From an uncultured Acidobacteriota bacterium (GTDB lineage Bacteria > Acidobacteriota > Blastocatellia > RBC074), in NCBI GenBank assembly GCA_902825875.1, contig CADECP010000021.1, forward strand, positions 31,099 to 95,098: a stretch of DNA of 64,000 nucleotides, in the 5' to 3' direction. The translations under genes and the position numbers were made by a program. This document shows, one piece after another, positions 17,233-26,067 of this stretch (position 1 is its first letter; every line of letters starts with the position of its first letter). The notes below the pieces were generated by a model. The model made no database searches, had not been told where the DNA came from, and saw only the letters and a list, made by a program, of their open reading frames with translations.

Positions 17233-18758
17233 ACCGACGAACTTTTCTCACTCGCGCCGCCGCCAGCAGCGGTTTGTTGCTTGGCGCTCCGGCAATCAGT
17301 TTCAGTCAAAGTCGTCCGCAACTTCCGTTTGGAGTTCAAACCGGCGACATCGCTCCTGGCCGAGCCATCGTATGGAGCCGCAGCGATCGTTCGGCGCGAA
17401 TGGTTGTCGAATATGCGACGACCGAATCTTTCCAAAACGCCAAACGCATTGTCGGGCCGGCGGCAATTGAATCGTCTGATTTCACCGCGCGCGTTGACCT
17501 GAGCAGCCTGCCCGCCGGGCAAAAGATTTTCTACCGCGTCAGTTTTCAGGATTTGGAAAACACCAAACTCAGCAGCGAGCCGGTCACAGGCAGTTTCAAC
17601 ACTCCGCCTGCCACGCGCCGAGACGTGTCTTTCGTTTTTGGCGGAGACGTTTGCGGGCAAGGTTGGGGCATCAATCCTGACTTCGGCGGCATGAAAATCT
17701 ATGAAGAGATGCGGAAACAGCAGCCGGATTTCTTTATTCATTCCGGCGATACGATTTACGCTGACGGAGTCATCCCAGCCGAAGTGAAGCTTGAAGACGG
17801 TTCGATCTGGAAAAACCTGACGACTCCCGAAAAATCAAAAGTCGCCGAAACGCTGGACGAATTTCGCGGTAATTACCGTTACAACTTGCTGGATGCGAAC
17901 TTGCGCCGGTTCAACGCCGAAGTTCCGACGCTGGCGCAATGGGACGACCACGAAGTCCGCAACAATTGGTATCCGGGACAGATTCTTGACGACCCGAAAT
18001 ACCGTGTAAAAAGTATTGATCTGTTGGCGGCTCGCGGGCGGCGAGCGTTTTTGGATTATCTGCCGTTGCGATTCAACCCGGACGACCCTGAACAAATTTA
18101 TCGCGGGTTCAATTACGGCCCTTCGTTGGAAGTGTTGATGATTGATGAACGCAGCTATCGCGGGCCGAACACTCCGAACCGGCAAACTGTCGTCAACGAC
18201 GAATCAGTCTTTTTGGGCAGCGCGCAAATCAACTGGGTCAAACAGCGATTGTTGGCTTCAAAAGCGACGTGGAAAGTCATCGCCAGCGACATGCCAATTG
18301 GAATCATTGTTGGAGATTCAGGCGGAAAGTACGAAGCCTTTGCCAACGGCAACGGCCCTGCGCTTGGCCGAGAATTGGAACTGGCTGACCTGCTCAGCTT
18401 CATCAAAAAGAACCGAATCAAAAACGTAGTCTGGGTGACGGCGGACGTGCATTACTGCGCGGCTCATTTTTACGACCCGGCCAAAGCTCAGTTCAAAGAC
18501 TTCGCGCCGTTTTGGGAATTCGTCGCCGGGCCGTTGAATGCCGGAAGTTTCGGGCCGGGGCAAATGGACGACACTTTCGGCCCCGAAGTGAAGTTCACAG
18601 GCATTCCCAAAGGCATGAAGCCGAACCGTTCGCCCAAAGAGGGCTTCCAATTTTTCGGCGCAGTCAAAATTGACGGCAAATCATCCGTCATGACGGTTGG
18701 CTTGCACGACATCACAGGCAAAAAGTTGTACAGCGTTGACCTGACTCCACAGAAATAG
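17229..18758 (+). CDS. phoD: Alkaline phosphatase D (PhoD) family metallophosphatase
   Basis: 509 residues. A Tat signal (NRRTFLTRAA, hydrophobic to about residue 26) directs it out of the cytoplasm. A PhoD N-terminal beta domain (about 30-130) precedes the calcineurin-like metal site: FGGDVCG, HSGDTIYADG, QWDDHEVRNNW, ASDMPIG and VTADVHYCAAH. It hydrolyses phosphomonoesters and/or diesters, typically needing Ca2+ and Fe3+, to scavenge phosphate. Start and stop overlaps link it to coaE, although no functional link is obvious. Confidence 0.9.
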   Translation: MNRRTFLTRAAASSGLLLGAPAISFSQSRPQLPFGVQTGDIAPGRAIVWSRSDRSARMVVEYATTESFQNAKRIVGPAAIESSDFTARVDLSSLPAGQKIFYRVSFQDLENTKLSSEPVTGSFNTPPATRRDVSFVFGGDVCGQGWGINPDFGGMKIYEEMRKQQPDFFIHSGDTIYADGVIPAEVKLEDGSIWKNLTTPEKSKVAETLDEFRGNYRYNLLDANLRRFNAEVPTLAQWDDHEVRNNWYPGQILDDPKYRVKSIDLLAARGRRAFLDYLPLRFNPDDPEQIYRGFNYGPSLEVLMIDERSYRGPNTPNRQTVVNDESVFLGSAQINWVKQRLLASKATWKVIASDMPIGIIVGDSGGKYEAFANGNGPALGRELELADLLSFIKKNRIKNVVWVTADVHYCAAHFYDPAKAQFKDFAPFWEFVAGPLNAGSFGPGQMDDTFGPEVKFTGIPKGMKPNRSPKEGFQFFGAVKIDGKSSVMTVGLHDITGKKLYSVDLTPQK

Positions 18759-18764
18759 ACTCTA

Positions 18765-18791
18765 TCCACGAAGCTCACGAAGTTTCACGAA
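18765..18791 (+). repeat. Short cacgaa tandem motif (9-10 bp period)
   Basis: Three cacgaa units occur at 18767, 18776 and 18786, just before the ribosome site of the next gene. They are the same motif as in the hairpin at 28818-28884, but have no inverted partner. Confidence 0.55.
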
Positions 18792-18829
18792 GAAATCTTG
18801 ATGACTCTGTGAATGCAAAGGAACCATTT

Positions 18830-19756
18830 ATGACCAAACTTCATCGTGCGTCATTCTTGTTGTTGCTGTTGATTTTTATCGCGTTGACGATCAGCCCGCT
18901 CTCTGTTCGCGGCTGGGGACAAAAAGGTCACGAGCTTTCCGGCCTGGTTGCTGCGAAAAAACTTCCGAACGAAATGCCCGGCTTTTTCCGCAAAGCGGCC
19001 AACCAACTCAGTTATTTGAACCCGGAACCGGATCGTTGGCGTAGCCGCGACGAATCCAATCTGGATCGGGCGATGGATTCGGCTTACGCGCCGGATCATT
19101 TTCTGGATATGGAACTTGTCCCTGAAGCAGCGATGAAATCCGTCAACCGATATGAATTCACGGCGGAACTGATTAAGGCGGGACAGAAACCTACGACGGC
19201 GGGGTTTGTGCCGTATCGAATGTTGGAATTGTTCCAAACGCTCCGCATAGAGTTCCGTTTGTGGCGCGCCGAGAAAGATTCCAACAAACGCAAATGGATC
19301 GAACAACGCATCATCAACGACGCAGGCATTTTGGGACATTACGTGACCGACAGCGCCAACCCGCACCACACGACGATTCATTTCAACGGATGGTCTGGCG
19401 CGAATCCGAACGGCTACACGGTGTTTTCGCGCGAACGCGGCATTCACTTTCGGTTTGAGGAAGAATTCGTCAGCGCAAAAATTGGCTTGAACGATGTTTT
19501 GCCTTTGGTGAACGCGACACCGCGCGTGATTGAAAAACCGCGCGAAGAGTTGTGGGAGTATTTGAAAGCATCGAACAAGCTGGTCGAACCGCTCTACATT
19601 TTGGACAAGAAAGAACAATTCAGCGCGACGAACAATTCGCCAGAACACAAAAAATTCGTGGCTGAACGCCTGGCCGTCGGAGCGCAAATGCTGCGCGATT
19701 TGTGGTGGACGGCCTGGGCAACCAGCGCATCGCCAGTTAAGCCGGCCACCAATTGA
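18830..19756 (+). CDS. Secreted P1-nuclease / phospholipase C-like zinc protein
   Basis: 308 residues from ATG 18830 (AAGGA upstream; an earlier GTG at 18809 is less likely). A long signal peptide (about 5-28) leads to GWGQKGHELS. In the S1/P1 nuclease-phospholipase C superfamily, the mature N-terminal Trp and nearby His bind zinc. Further likely ligands are YAPDHFLDME and GHYVTDSANPHHT. The role may be periplasmic nucleic-acid or phosphoester hydrolysis, matching the neighbouring PhoD as phosphate scavenging. Similarity to P1 nuclease is motif-level only. Confidence 0.65.
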   Translation: MTKLHRASFLLLLLIFIALTISPLSVRGWGQKGHELSGLVAAKKLPNEMPGFFRKAANQLSYLNPEPDRWRSRDESNLDRAMDSAYAPDHFLDMELVPEAAMKSVNRYEFTAELIKAGQKPTTAGFVPYRMLELFQTLRIEFRLWRAEKDSNKRKWIEQRIINDAGILGHYVTDSANPHHTTIHFNGWSGANPNGYTVFSRERGIHFRFEEEFVSAKIGLNDVLPLVNATPRVIEKPREELWEYLKASNKLVEPLYILDKKEQFSATNNSPEHKKFVAERLAVGAQMLRDLWWTAWATSASPVKPATN

Positions 19757-19762
19757 AGACAA

Positions 19763-20416
19763 ATGAATCAGTTGCTGATTGACGAATTGCGGAACAGTTA
19801 CAGCGAAAAGCGCGCGGCGATTCGTGCGCGGCTGGCGGAATTTGCCGAAATCAAACTCAGCCGAGACGATGCCCGTCTGTTTGAAGAATTGTGTTATTGC
19901 ATCTTCACCGCCGGAGCCAGCGCGCGAATGGGATTGAATTCGGTTGAACGGATTCGTCGTCATTTGTTTAACGGCAGCCACAAACGACTGGAAAACCTGT
20001 TGGTCGGAGCGCATCGGTATCCGCGCGCCCGGTCGGGTTACATCGTCCACACGCGGAAATACCTGAAATCCGAATGCGGTTTGCGGCTGAGCGAAAAGCT
20101 GGATTCGTTTGGCCGCGACGCCGAAGCGCGCAGGGATTTTTTCGCCCGCAACACCGGCATCAAAGGCATAGGGTACAAAGAAGCCAGTCATTACCTGCGA
20201 AACATCGGCTATCGCGGCTACGCCATTTTGGACAAACACATCCTGAACACTCTGCACGAAGCCGAAGTCATTGATTCTCCAAAACCACCGACCACGAAAA
20301 AAAAGTATCTGGCCGTTGAAGAGCAGATGAGAAATTTTGCCGCAGAGCTTAGAATCAATTTCGACGAACTTGATCTTCTGCTGTGGTCGAACAAAACCGG
20401 CGAGATTTTGAAGTGA
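19763..20416 (+). CDS. ogg: 8-oxoguanine DNA glycosylase/AP lyase, Ogg2 type
   Basis: 217 residues, the length of archaeal and bacterial Ogg2. The helix-hairpin-helix-GPD region reads GIKGIGYKEASHYLRNIG, with the Schiff-base lysine in GYKEA, followed by YAILDKHIL with the catalytic Asp. The C-terminal WSNKTGEILK lysine recognises 8-oxoG in this family. It excises oxidised guanine and nicks the abasic site. It starts 6 bases after the nuclease-like gene. Its TGA stop is the beginning of a heptamer-periodic inverted repeat. Confidence 0.88.
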   Translation: MNQLLIDELRNSYSEKRAAIRARLAEFAEIKLSRDDARLFEELCYCIFTAGASARMGLNSVERIRRHLFNGSHKRLENLLVGAHRYPRARSGYIVHTRKYLKSECGLRLSEKLDSFGRDAEARRDFFARNTGIKGIGYKEASHYLRNIGYRGYAILDKHILNTLHEAEVIDSPKPPTTKKKYLAVEEQMRNFAAELRINFDELDLLLWSNKTGEILK

Positions 20417-20493
20417 TGAATTCTGAAGGATGAATGATGAATCGTCTGTTTCAGATGGCGCGACATTCATTACCCATAATTCGCCCTTCATCC
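20414..20493. repeat. Inverted repeat with 7-bp periodic arms
   Basis: The left arm has four heptamers of the form nnnTGAA (20414-20441: tgatgaa, ttctgaa, ggatgaa, tgatgaa). The right arm has four heptamers that are degenerate reverse complements (20466-20493: ttcatta, cccataa, ttcgccc, ttcatcc). It spans ogg to the protease ribosome site. Confidence 0.65.
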
Positions 20494-20511
20494 CTTTTTG
20501 GAGGTATTGCA

Positions 20512-22164
20512 ATGAAATCCGCTCTCCGGATGCTGACGATTTTTGCGGTGGCTGCGATGGCAGTCGCCGTGTTGAATTTCCCTGCTTTGGCCGAATCGCG
20601 CGGCAAAGCCTTAAAGCGTGCAGACAAGGAAATGCGCGCCGCCAATTTCGCTGAAGCCGAAAAAATTTACCTGCAACTGCTGGAAAAAGATCAGGCTGAC
20701 AAAGTCGCCCGGCTGGGGTTGAGTTATGCGCTGATGAAGCAGTTGAAGCTGCAAGGCGCTTATGAACACGCGGCGCAGGTGATTTCCGCCGATCCGTTGA
20801 ACGCGCGCGCGTTCGCTTTGCTCGGCACGTCGCTGTTGCGTTCGGGCGAATTCCGCAATTCGATCGAGGCGCTGTACACCGCTGTCAAATTCGATCAGAA
20901 ACAGGCGCTGGCCATCGCCGGTCTGTCGGAAATCGAATACTTTGAAAATCGCGCCAAAACGGCTTACGACGGATTGCGTCGGGCTGTCTCGTTGGAGCCG
21001 AACGAGCCGGATTATCACGTTTCGTTGGCGCGCACCTGTTCGCGGCTGGAGTATTACAACGAAGCTGCCGACGCTTATCAGCGATTTCTGGAAGTTTCGC
21101 CGAAAACCGACGCCGAACGTCGCGCGCGGATCAAAGGGCTGATTGATTTTTACCGCTATCTGGGCACGACCAAAATCAATCGCGTCAGCGGCAAAGAACT
21201 TGTCACCATTCCATTCGATCTGGTCAACAATCGTCCTTTCGTCAAACTGATGATTAACGGTAAAGGGCCGTTCCGCTTCGTGGTGGATACCGGAGCCAGT
21301 ATGTCTGTGCTTTCCGACAAAACCGCGCAACGTTTGGGCATCAAACCTGTTGCCAAAGGCGGCAATGCTCGCGCCATCGGCGGCAGCGGAACGTTTCCGA
21401 TTTTGTATGGCGTGTTGGAATCCATGCAGATCGGCGAAGCGAAAATTGACGTCGTGCCGATTTACATCCGAACGGTTCATTCGACGGACGACACACCTGA
21501 AAGTGAGCGTTCCGACGGTTACATCGGTTTGTCCGTGTTGTCGAATTACGCCGTGACGTTGGATTACAAAGAACAGCAAATGATCTTTGACCGCTCGCCG
21601 TTGAGCGAAGATCAATTGGCGAAATCAGCACTAGGCGTTGTCGAAGCGAAGCCGGGCGAGCAGAAACCGGACGATGTTGTGGCGCCGAAACCCGAAAATC
21701 TGGGAGCGTTGGCGGCGCTGGGCGTCGAAGTTCCCATTCGCAGCACCAGCGGCGGATTGGCCAGCGCCGAAGCTCATTTGCCGACGATGGATCGTCCGTT
21801 GAATTTCATCGTGGACACCGGCGCGACGATTTCCGTGATTTCCAAAGCTTCGGTAAAACGATTTGAACTGGAAGGCATGAAGTTGCAAGGCGAAAGTTTC
21901 CGCGTGATCGGCGCTGCCGGAATCGAAGAAGGCGCTGAAGCTTTGGGGCTTTCAGCGTTGACGGTCAACAAACTGCGAAAAAACAACTCACGCGCGTTGA
22001 TTCTCGACCTCGACGCGGTCAACGAAACTTCAGGTTTTGAACAGCACGGAGTTTTGGGCGGAGATTACTTGCGTCATTTTCGTGTCGTGCTGGATTTGCG
22101 ACGGCATTATTTCGGTTTGACGCCGCAAACCGCTGCGATTTCGGTGGTCGCGGAAAAAAACTGA
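20512..22164 (+). CDS. Secreted TPR protein with two retropepsin-like aspartic protease domains
   Basis: 550 residues from ATG 20512, with GGAGG upstream; an earlier in-frame ATG at 20434 lies in the repeat. A signal peptide (about 1-28, ending ALA-ES) precedes TPR-like helical repeats (about 30-215). Domain 1 (about 225-360) has FRFVVDTGASMSVLS and DGYIGLSVL; domain 2 (about 405-545) has FIVDTGATISVIS and HGVLGGDYL. Each domain holds one DTGA active site and one Gly-rich partner segment, as in a retropepsin protomer, so the chain could form an intramolecular pepsin-like pair. The substrate is unknown. Confidence 0.8.
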   Translation: MKSALRMLTIFAVAAMAVAVLNFPALAESRGKALKRADKEMRAANFAEAEKIYLQLLEKDQADKVARLGLSYALMKQLKLQGAYEHAAQVISADPLNARAFALLGTSLLRSGEFRNSIEALYTAVKFDQKQALAIAGLSEIEYFENRAKTAYDGLRRAVSLEPNEPDYHVSLARTCSRLEYYNEAADAYQRFLEVSPKTDAERRARIKGLIDFYRYLGTTKINRVSGKELVTIPFDLVNNRPFVKLMINGKGPFRFVVDTGASMSVLSDKTAQRLGIKPVAKGGNARAIGGSGTFPILYGVLESMQIGEAKIDVVPIYIRTVHSTDDTPESERSDGYIGLSVLSNYAVTLDYKEQQMIFDRSPLSEDQLAKSALGVVEAKPGEQKPDDVVAPKPENLGALAALGVEVPIRSTSGGLASAEAHLPTMDRPLNFIVDTGATISVISKASVKRFELEGMKLQGESFRVIGAAGIEEGAEALGLSALTVNKLRKNNSRALILDLDAVNETSGFEQHGVLGGDYLRHFRVVLDLRRHYFGLTPQTAAISVVAEKN

Positions 22165-22175
22165 GTTGGCGCATT

Positions 22176-22637
22176 ATGATTCCGACCATCTATCTTGAAA
22201 CGTCTGTTGTTGGCGCTTACCTGGACAAAGGCGAATCGTTTCGCCGCGACCTGACGATTCGCTGGTGGGAACACGAACTCAAGAATTATCGCGCTTATGT
22301 TTCGCCATTGGTCGAACGTGAATTGGAACGCACGCGCGAACCGTATCGCCGCAGTTACCTGAAACTGATTGCTCATTTGCCGCAGCTCGAAATTTCCGAA
22401 GAAGCCGCCATTCTGGCTGACGGATACATCGGGCGCGGCATTTTTCAGCGCAAATTTCTGGGCGATGCCTTGCACGTGGCGCTGGCGTCGTTCCACAAGA
22501 TTGATTATCTGGTGACCTGGAACTTTGGCCATCTGGCCAGTGTGCATCGCCAGGCTCGCATCAAGTTGTTCAACACCGCAGCCGGATTTTTCGTCCCGGA
22601 AATCGTCACGCCGGAATTTCTGGTCAGCGAGCTTTAG
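22176..22637 (+). CDS. PIN-domain ribonuclease, probable toxin
   Basis: 153 residues with PIN-domain acidic positions: IYLETSVVGAYLD at the N-terminus (Glu in place of the usual first Asp), VERELERT, and GDALHVALAS...LVTWNF near the C-terminus. Such proteins cleave RNA with Mg2+ and are neutralised by a small partner. The next gene (22711) encodes a 73-residue protein fitting the partner role, separated from it by a heptamer-periodic hairpin. No strong ribosome site precedes ATG 22176. Confidence 0.75.
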   Translation: MIPTIYLETSVVGAYLDKGESFRRDLTIRWWEHELKNYRAYVSPLVERELERTREPYRRSYLKLIAHLPQLEISEEAAILADGYIGRGIFQRKFLGDALHVALASFHKIDYLVTWNFGHLASVHRQARIKLFNTAAGFFVPEIVTPEFLVSEL

Positions 22638-22642
22638 GTTAA

Positions 22643-22708
22643 CGGTGATCGGTGGCTGGTTGTCGGCAATGCTGAAACCAACCACCGACCACCAGCTACC
22701 GACCACCG
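22643..22708. repeat. Inverted repeat with 7-bp periodic arms between toxin and partner
   Basis: The left arm has cggtnnn-type heptamers (22643-22670: cggtgat, cggtggc, tggttgt, cggcaat). The right arm has nnnaccg heptamers (22681-22708: accaccg, accacca, gctaccg, accaccg). The element ends 2 bases before the ATG of the partner gene, leaving no room for a normal ribosome site. Confidence 0.7.
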
Positions 22709-22710
22709 AT

Positions 22711-22932
22711 ATGTACCATCGCCCACGTTTTCTGGAAGAGTTAGAAGCCATACGCGAAGAAATGTCACGCGAATGCGATTACGACATGGATTTATTCGCT
22801 GAAATGGTTCGCAGCAACGAATTGCCCACACGCGGACGCGCGCGTAACCTGCGCGGCATCCGTCAATATGCCCCACCGAATCCGGCGGTTTACGAACGGC
22901 TCCAACGCACTCAAAAAGACGACCGCACATGA
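22711..22932 (+). CDS. Small protein, probable antitoxin partner of the PIN protein
   Basis: 73 residues. LEELEAIREEMSRECDYDMDLFAEMVR resembles the short antitoxin-like proteins that follow PIN-domain genes in many bacteria (an amphipathic helix followed by a YD-DLF-type segment). Start ATG 22711 immediately follows the hairpin; an internal ATG at 22762 is an alternative. The gene is short and basic at the C-terminus. The function is inferred from context and length only. Confidence 0.6.
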   Translation: MYHRPRFLEELEAIREEMSRECDYDMDLFAEMVRSNELPTRGRARNLRGIRQYAPPNPAVYERLQRTQKDDRT

Positions 22933-22970
22933 TCCGCAAACCGCAACCGAGCCGGAATTTCTGACCAGTT

Positions 22971-23753
22971 ATGCCTGAACCGTTCGACGCAATTGGGTTT
23001 CAAATCAATGATGACGCTTCTTACAAAGCGTTGGCCGAACAGGCTCATCAACTCGGCGCGCTTAGCAAAGCGCATCGCGTGCAAGGAACCTTGCACGGAT
23101 GTTGTTGGAGTCTGGGATCGGGTTTGGAAGTCTGGACGGTGCTTTATGAATCGGCCAAAGGCATGTTTTACGCCGATTGTCGCCCGGCGTTTCGCGGCCA
23201 ACGAATGCTGGCGTTTTATCCTTGGGAAATTCTGGAATACGAAGAAGACGGCGAAGCCATTGTGCGCGGAGCCGTGTTGGATTCGCCGCTGGAATTCATG
23301 TTTGCGCTGCAAAACATCACGGAAATCAATCCGCTGGATTTCCGCGAACGACCTATTACGGCGGTCGTCGCCGGATTGGCTTACCGAGCGCGAATCAGCA
23401 CCCGTAAGCTGAAACCTGTGTTTGAACCGCTGAAAGACCGTCCCGGTCATCGCAAAACCACCGACACCGATTACACCATTCGCGGCCAGATTCTTTCCTG
23501 GCGGAAAATTCATAATCCACGTACCGAAGAAAATCTGCTGTGCGTGGACGTTGACGCAGGCAAAATCAAAATTGAAGTCGTCATCAACCGCACAGAGTTA
23601 AAAGGCGAATTGAAATCTGGCGCGTGGTTGTCCGCTGAAGCCTGGTTGCAAGGCCATATCGTGACTGACCGTGAATTGATGGCGCGTTACGAAGGCGTTG
23701 ACCGCGATGTTCCGCCGGGTGATTGGTGGATCAAATTGCGGCGCGATCACTGA
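22971..23753 (+). CDS. Conserved hypothetical protein
   Basis: 260 residues, no signal peptide or membrane segment. It contains GTLHGCCWSLGSGLEVWTVLYES, a PWEILEYEEDGEAI strand region and RPITAVVAGLAYRARIS, then a C-terminal basic/beta part (about 160-250) rich in IKIEVVINRTEL-type strands that could be an OB-like fold. I do not recognise the family. It starts 38 bases after the antitoxin-like gene, without a clear ribosome site. Confidence 0.65.
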   Translation: MPEPFDAIGFQINDDASYKALAEQAHQLGALSKAHRVQGTLHGCCWSLGSGLEVWTVLYESAKGMFYADCRPAFRGQRMLAFYPWEILEYEEDGEAIVRGAVLDSPLEFMFALQNITEINPLDFRERPITAVVAGLAYRARISTRKLKPVFEPLKDRPGHRKTTDTDYTIRGQILSWRKIHNPRTEENLLCVDVDAGKIKIEVVINRTELKGELKSGAWLSAEAWLQGHIVTDRELMARYEGVDRDVPPGDWWIKLRRDH

Positions 23754-23832
23754 TTTGTCTTGCCGAAATTTTTTGTCAGTTCTTTTCCGATCTTCTGCAC
23801 ACAGCAATCAAAAAATTCAAGGAGCAAAAATC

Positions 23833-24840
23833 ATGAAGGCTTATGAACTTCAGCAGTTTGGCATTGATGGATTAACGCTGGTCGAAAAACCTGATCCGCA
23901 ACCCGGCGCTCGGCAAGTTGTCGTCAACGTCAAAGCCGTTTCGTTGAATTACCGCGACCTGATGGTCACAAAAGGGACTTACAACCCGCGATTGAAACTG
24001 CCCATGACTCCGTTTTCAGACGGTGCTGGCGAAATCGTCGCAGTCGGCAGTGAAGTCAAAAATTTCAAAGTTGGCGACAGAGTCATCGGCACGTTCTTTC
24101 AAAATTGGACAGGCGGCGAACCGAACGAAGCCAAAGCTCGCACGGCCAAAGGCGGCGGTGATCAACCCGGCATGCTGGCCGAATATGTTGCGCTGGAAGA
24201 AACCGGCGTCATCGCTTTGCCGGAGCACCTGAGTTACGAAGAAGGCGCGACGCTGCCTTGCGCGGCTCTGACAGCCTGGAACGCAGTCGTTGATAAAGGC
24301 CAAACCAAAGCCGGAGATACTGTGCTGGTTCAGGGAACCGGCGGTGTTTCGATCTTCGCGGCGCAGCTCGCCAAAATGCACGGAGCGCGTGTCATTGCCA
24401 CTTCCAGCAGCGACGAAAAGCTGGCCAGATTGGCGGAAATGGGCATCACCGATGGAGTGAATTACAAAACGAATCCCGACTGGGACAAAGCCGCGAAAGA
24501 GTTAAATGGCGGCGCGGGCATTGACCACATTGTCGAAGTCGGCGGCGCTGGAACCATCGAACGTTCGCTGAAAGCCATTCGCATCGGCGGAATGATTTCG
24601 GTTATCGGCGCTCTGTCGGCGGGGAGCGGCATCAGCCCCGTGCTGGTGCTGATGAAAAGCATTCGTTTGCAAGGCATCTTTGTCGGCCACCGCGAAATGT
24701 TCGAAGCGATGAACCGCGCCATCACTCATCACCAAATGAAACCGGTGATTGATCGCGTGTTCAGCTTCGATCAAGTCAACGAAGCTTTGCAGTTGATGGA
24801 AAGCGGCGGCCATTTCGGCAAAATCGTCGTAAAGTTTTAA
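23833..24840 (+). CDS. NAD(P)-dependent medium-chain alcohol dehydrogenase/quinone reductase
   Basis: 335 residues from ATG 23833, with AAGGAG upstream. An MDR family GroES-like domain (about 1-130: VSLNYRDLMVTKGTY, GDRVIGTFF) precedes a Rossmann domain with VLVQGTGGVSIFAAQLAKMHGAR. The structural and catalytic zinc cysteines of classical alcohol dehydrogenases are missing, which fits the zinc-independent quinone oxidoreductase-like branch. It probably reduces an alpha,beta-unsaturated carbonyl or quinone with NAD(P)H. It is separated from the next gene only by a perfect 26-bp-arm hairpin. Confidence 0.88.
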   Translation: MKAYELQQFGIDGLTLVEKPDPQPGARQVVVNVKAVSLNYRDLMVTKGTYNPRLKLPMTPFSDGAGEIVAVGSEVKNFKVGDRVIGTFFQNWTGGEPNEAKARTAKGGGDQPGMLAEYVALEETGVIALPEHLSYEEGATLPCAALTAWNAVVDKGQTKAGDTVLVQGTGGVSIFAAQLAKMHGARVIATSSSDEKLARLAEMGITDGVNYKTNPDWDKAAKELNGGAGIDHIVEVGGAGTIERSLKAIRIGGMISVIGALSAGSGISPVLVLMKSIRLQGIFVGHREMFEAMNRAITHHQMKPVIDRVFSFDQVNEALQLMESGGHFGKIVVKF

Positions 24841-24846
24841 GTGCTT

Positions 24847-24916
24847 GGTACGGAACCGGGAGCGGTAGCGACGGGGTAAGGTCTCACCCGGTCGCTACCG
24901 CTCCCGGTTCCGTACC
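24847..24916. repeat. Perfect inverted repeat with 26-bp arms (ggtacgga family)
   Basis: The left arm 24847-24872 is the exact reverse complement of the right arm 24891-24916, with an 18-base loop. The arm begins ggtacggaaccggg. A ribosome site (gagga) follows within about 12 bases for the aldo/keto reductase. A three-arm relative lies at 44120-44254. Confidence 0.92.
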
Positions 24917-24939
24917 GACTTCAAAAAGAGGAAACATCT

Positions 24940-25926
24940 GTGGAACAACGCAAATTAGGAACTCAAGGGTTGGTCGTTTCAGCGATTGGGCTTGGCTGTA
25001 TGCAGATGAGCGGCAATTACGGCCCAGCCGACGAAGCCGAAGGCATCAAGACCATTCACGAAGCGATTGATCTTGGCATCAACTTTTTCGACACGGCGGA
25101 AATTTACGGCCCGTTTGAAAACGAAAAACTGGTTGGCCGCGCGCTGAAAGGAAAACGCGATCAAGCCATCATCGCCACCAAGTTCGGCTTCGCTATTCAG
25201 GACGGGCGTCCGATTGGAACCAACAGCCGCCCCGAACACGTCAAAGAAGTTTGTGACGCTTCGTTGCAACGGCTGGGCGTAGATCACATTGATCTGTTTT
25301 ACCAACATCGCGTGGACAAAGCCGTGCCGATTGAAGACACAGTTGGCGCTTTGTCCGATCTGGTTACGGCGGGCAAGGTTCGTTACATCGGTTTGTCCGA
25401 AGCGGGCGCGACCAACATTCGCCGCGCTCACGCTGTGCATCCTGTGTCGGCGCTGCAATCGGAGTATTCGTTGTGGGAACGCGACATCGAAGCTGAAGTC
25501 ATTCCTGCCATTCGTGAACTCGGCATCGGCCTGGTTCCTTACAGTCCGCTAGGTCGTGGCTTTCTGACTGGTTCGCTGAAACGCGCTGAAGAATTGCCAG
25601 AAGGCGATTGGCGCAAAGTAAACGTACCGCGATTGCAGGGTGAAAATTACGATCAAAATTTGGCGCTGGTCGAAGCGGTCAAGGAAATCGCCGCGCGCAA
25701 AGAATGCACTCCGGCGCAAATCGCCTTGGCGTGGTTGCTGCATCTGGGCAACGACATCGTGCCGATTCCCGGAACGAAACGATTGGCTTATATGCGCGAA
25801 AACACCGTGTCGTTGAATGTGTCCTTGTCGGCAGAAGACATGAACTGGTTGAACGAGCACCTGCCCGCAGGCACAGCCGTCGGCGACCGATATTTCAAAA
25901 TGGGCATGAGCCTGCTGGACAACTGA
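24940..25926 (+). CDS. Aldo/keto reductase
   Basis: 328 residues from GTG 24940, with GAGGAA upstream. A TIM-barrel AKR with the catalytic tetrad visible: FFDTAEIYG (Asp, Tyr), IIATKFGF (Lys) and DLFYQHRVD (His). The C-terminal NADPH-binding region includes PIPGTKRLAYMREN. It reduces aldehydes or ketones, and the cluster resembles the AKR12/13-type enzymes common in bacteria. The physiological substrate is unknown. Confidence 0.9.
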   Translation: MEQRKLGTQGLVVSAIGLGCMQMSGNYGPADEAEGIKTIHEAIDLGINFFDTAEIYGPFENEKLVGRALKGKRDQAIIATKFGFAIQDGRPIGTNSRPEHVKEVCDASLQRLGVDHIDLFYQHRVDKAVPIEDTVGALSDLVTAGKVRYIGLSEAGATNIRRAHAVHPVSALQSEYSLWERDIEAEVIPAIRELGIGLVPYSPLGRGFLTGSLKRAEELPEGDWRKVNVPRLQGENYDQNLALVEAVKEIAARKECTPAQIALAWLLHLGNDIVPIPGTKRLAYMRENTVSLNVSLSAEDMNWLNEHLPAGTAVGDRYFKMGMSLLDN

Positions 25927-25949
25927 TTCTATTAGGCAGATTCGGTCTC

Positions 25950-26016
25950 ACCGCAAAAAGCGCAAAACGCACAAAATCATCTGAACCAATTTTGTGCATT
26001 CTGTGCTTTTTGTGGT
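25950..26016. repeat. Inverted repeat with 9-bp periodic arms
   Basis: The left arm 25950-25977 is three nonamers (accgcaaaa, agcgcaaaa, cgcacaaaa). The right arm 25989-26016 is three matching inverted nonamers (ttttgtgca, ttctgtgct, ttttgtggt). Most arm mismatches leave G-U pairs possible in RNA. Confidence 0.7.
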
Positions 26017-26067
26017 TTCGCCTTTTGCTGCTGCGCTAAGACTTCACTCAAAAAGAGGTAAACCACA

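Noticed and set aside
18851-20512. 553-codon open frame on the minus strand
   Set aside because: It runs antisense across two confident genes and has no recognisable domains; the codon bias of the real genes keeps stops out of that frame.
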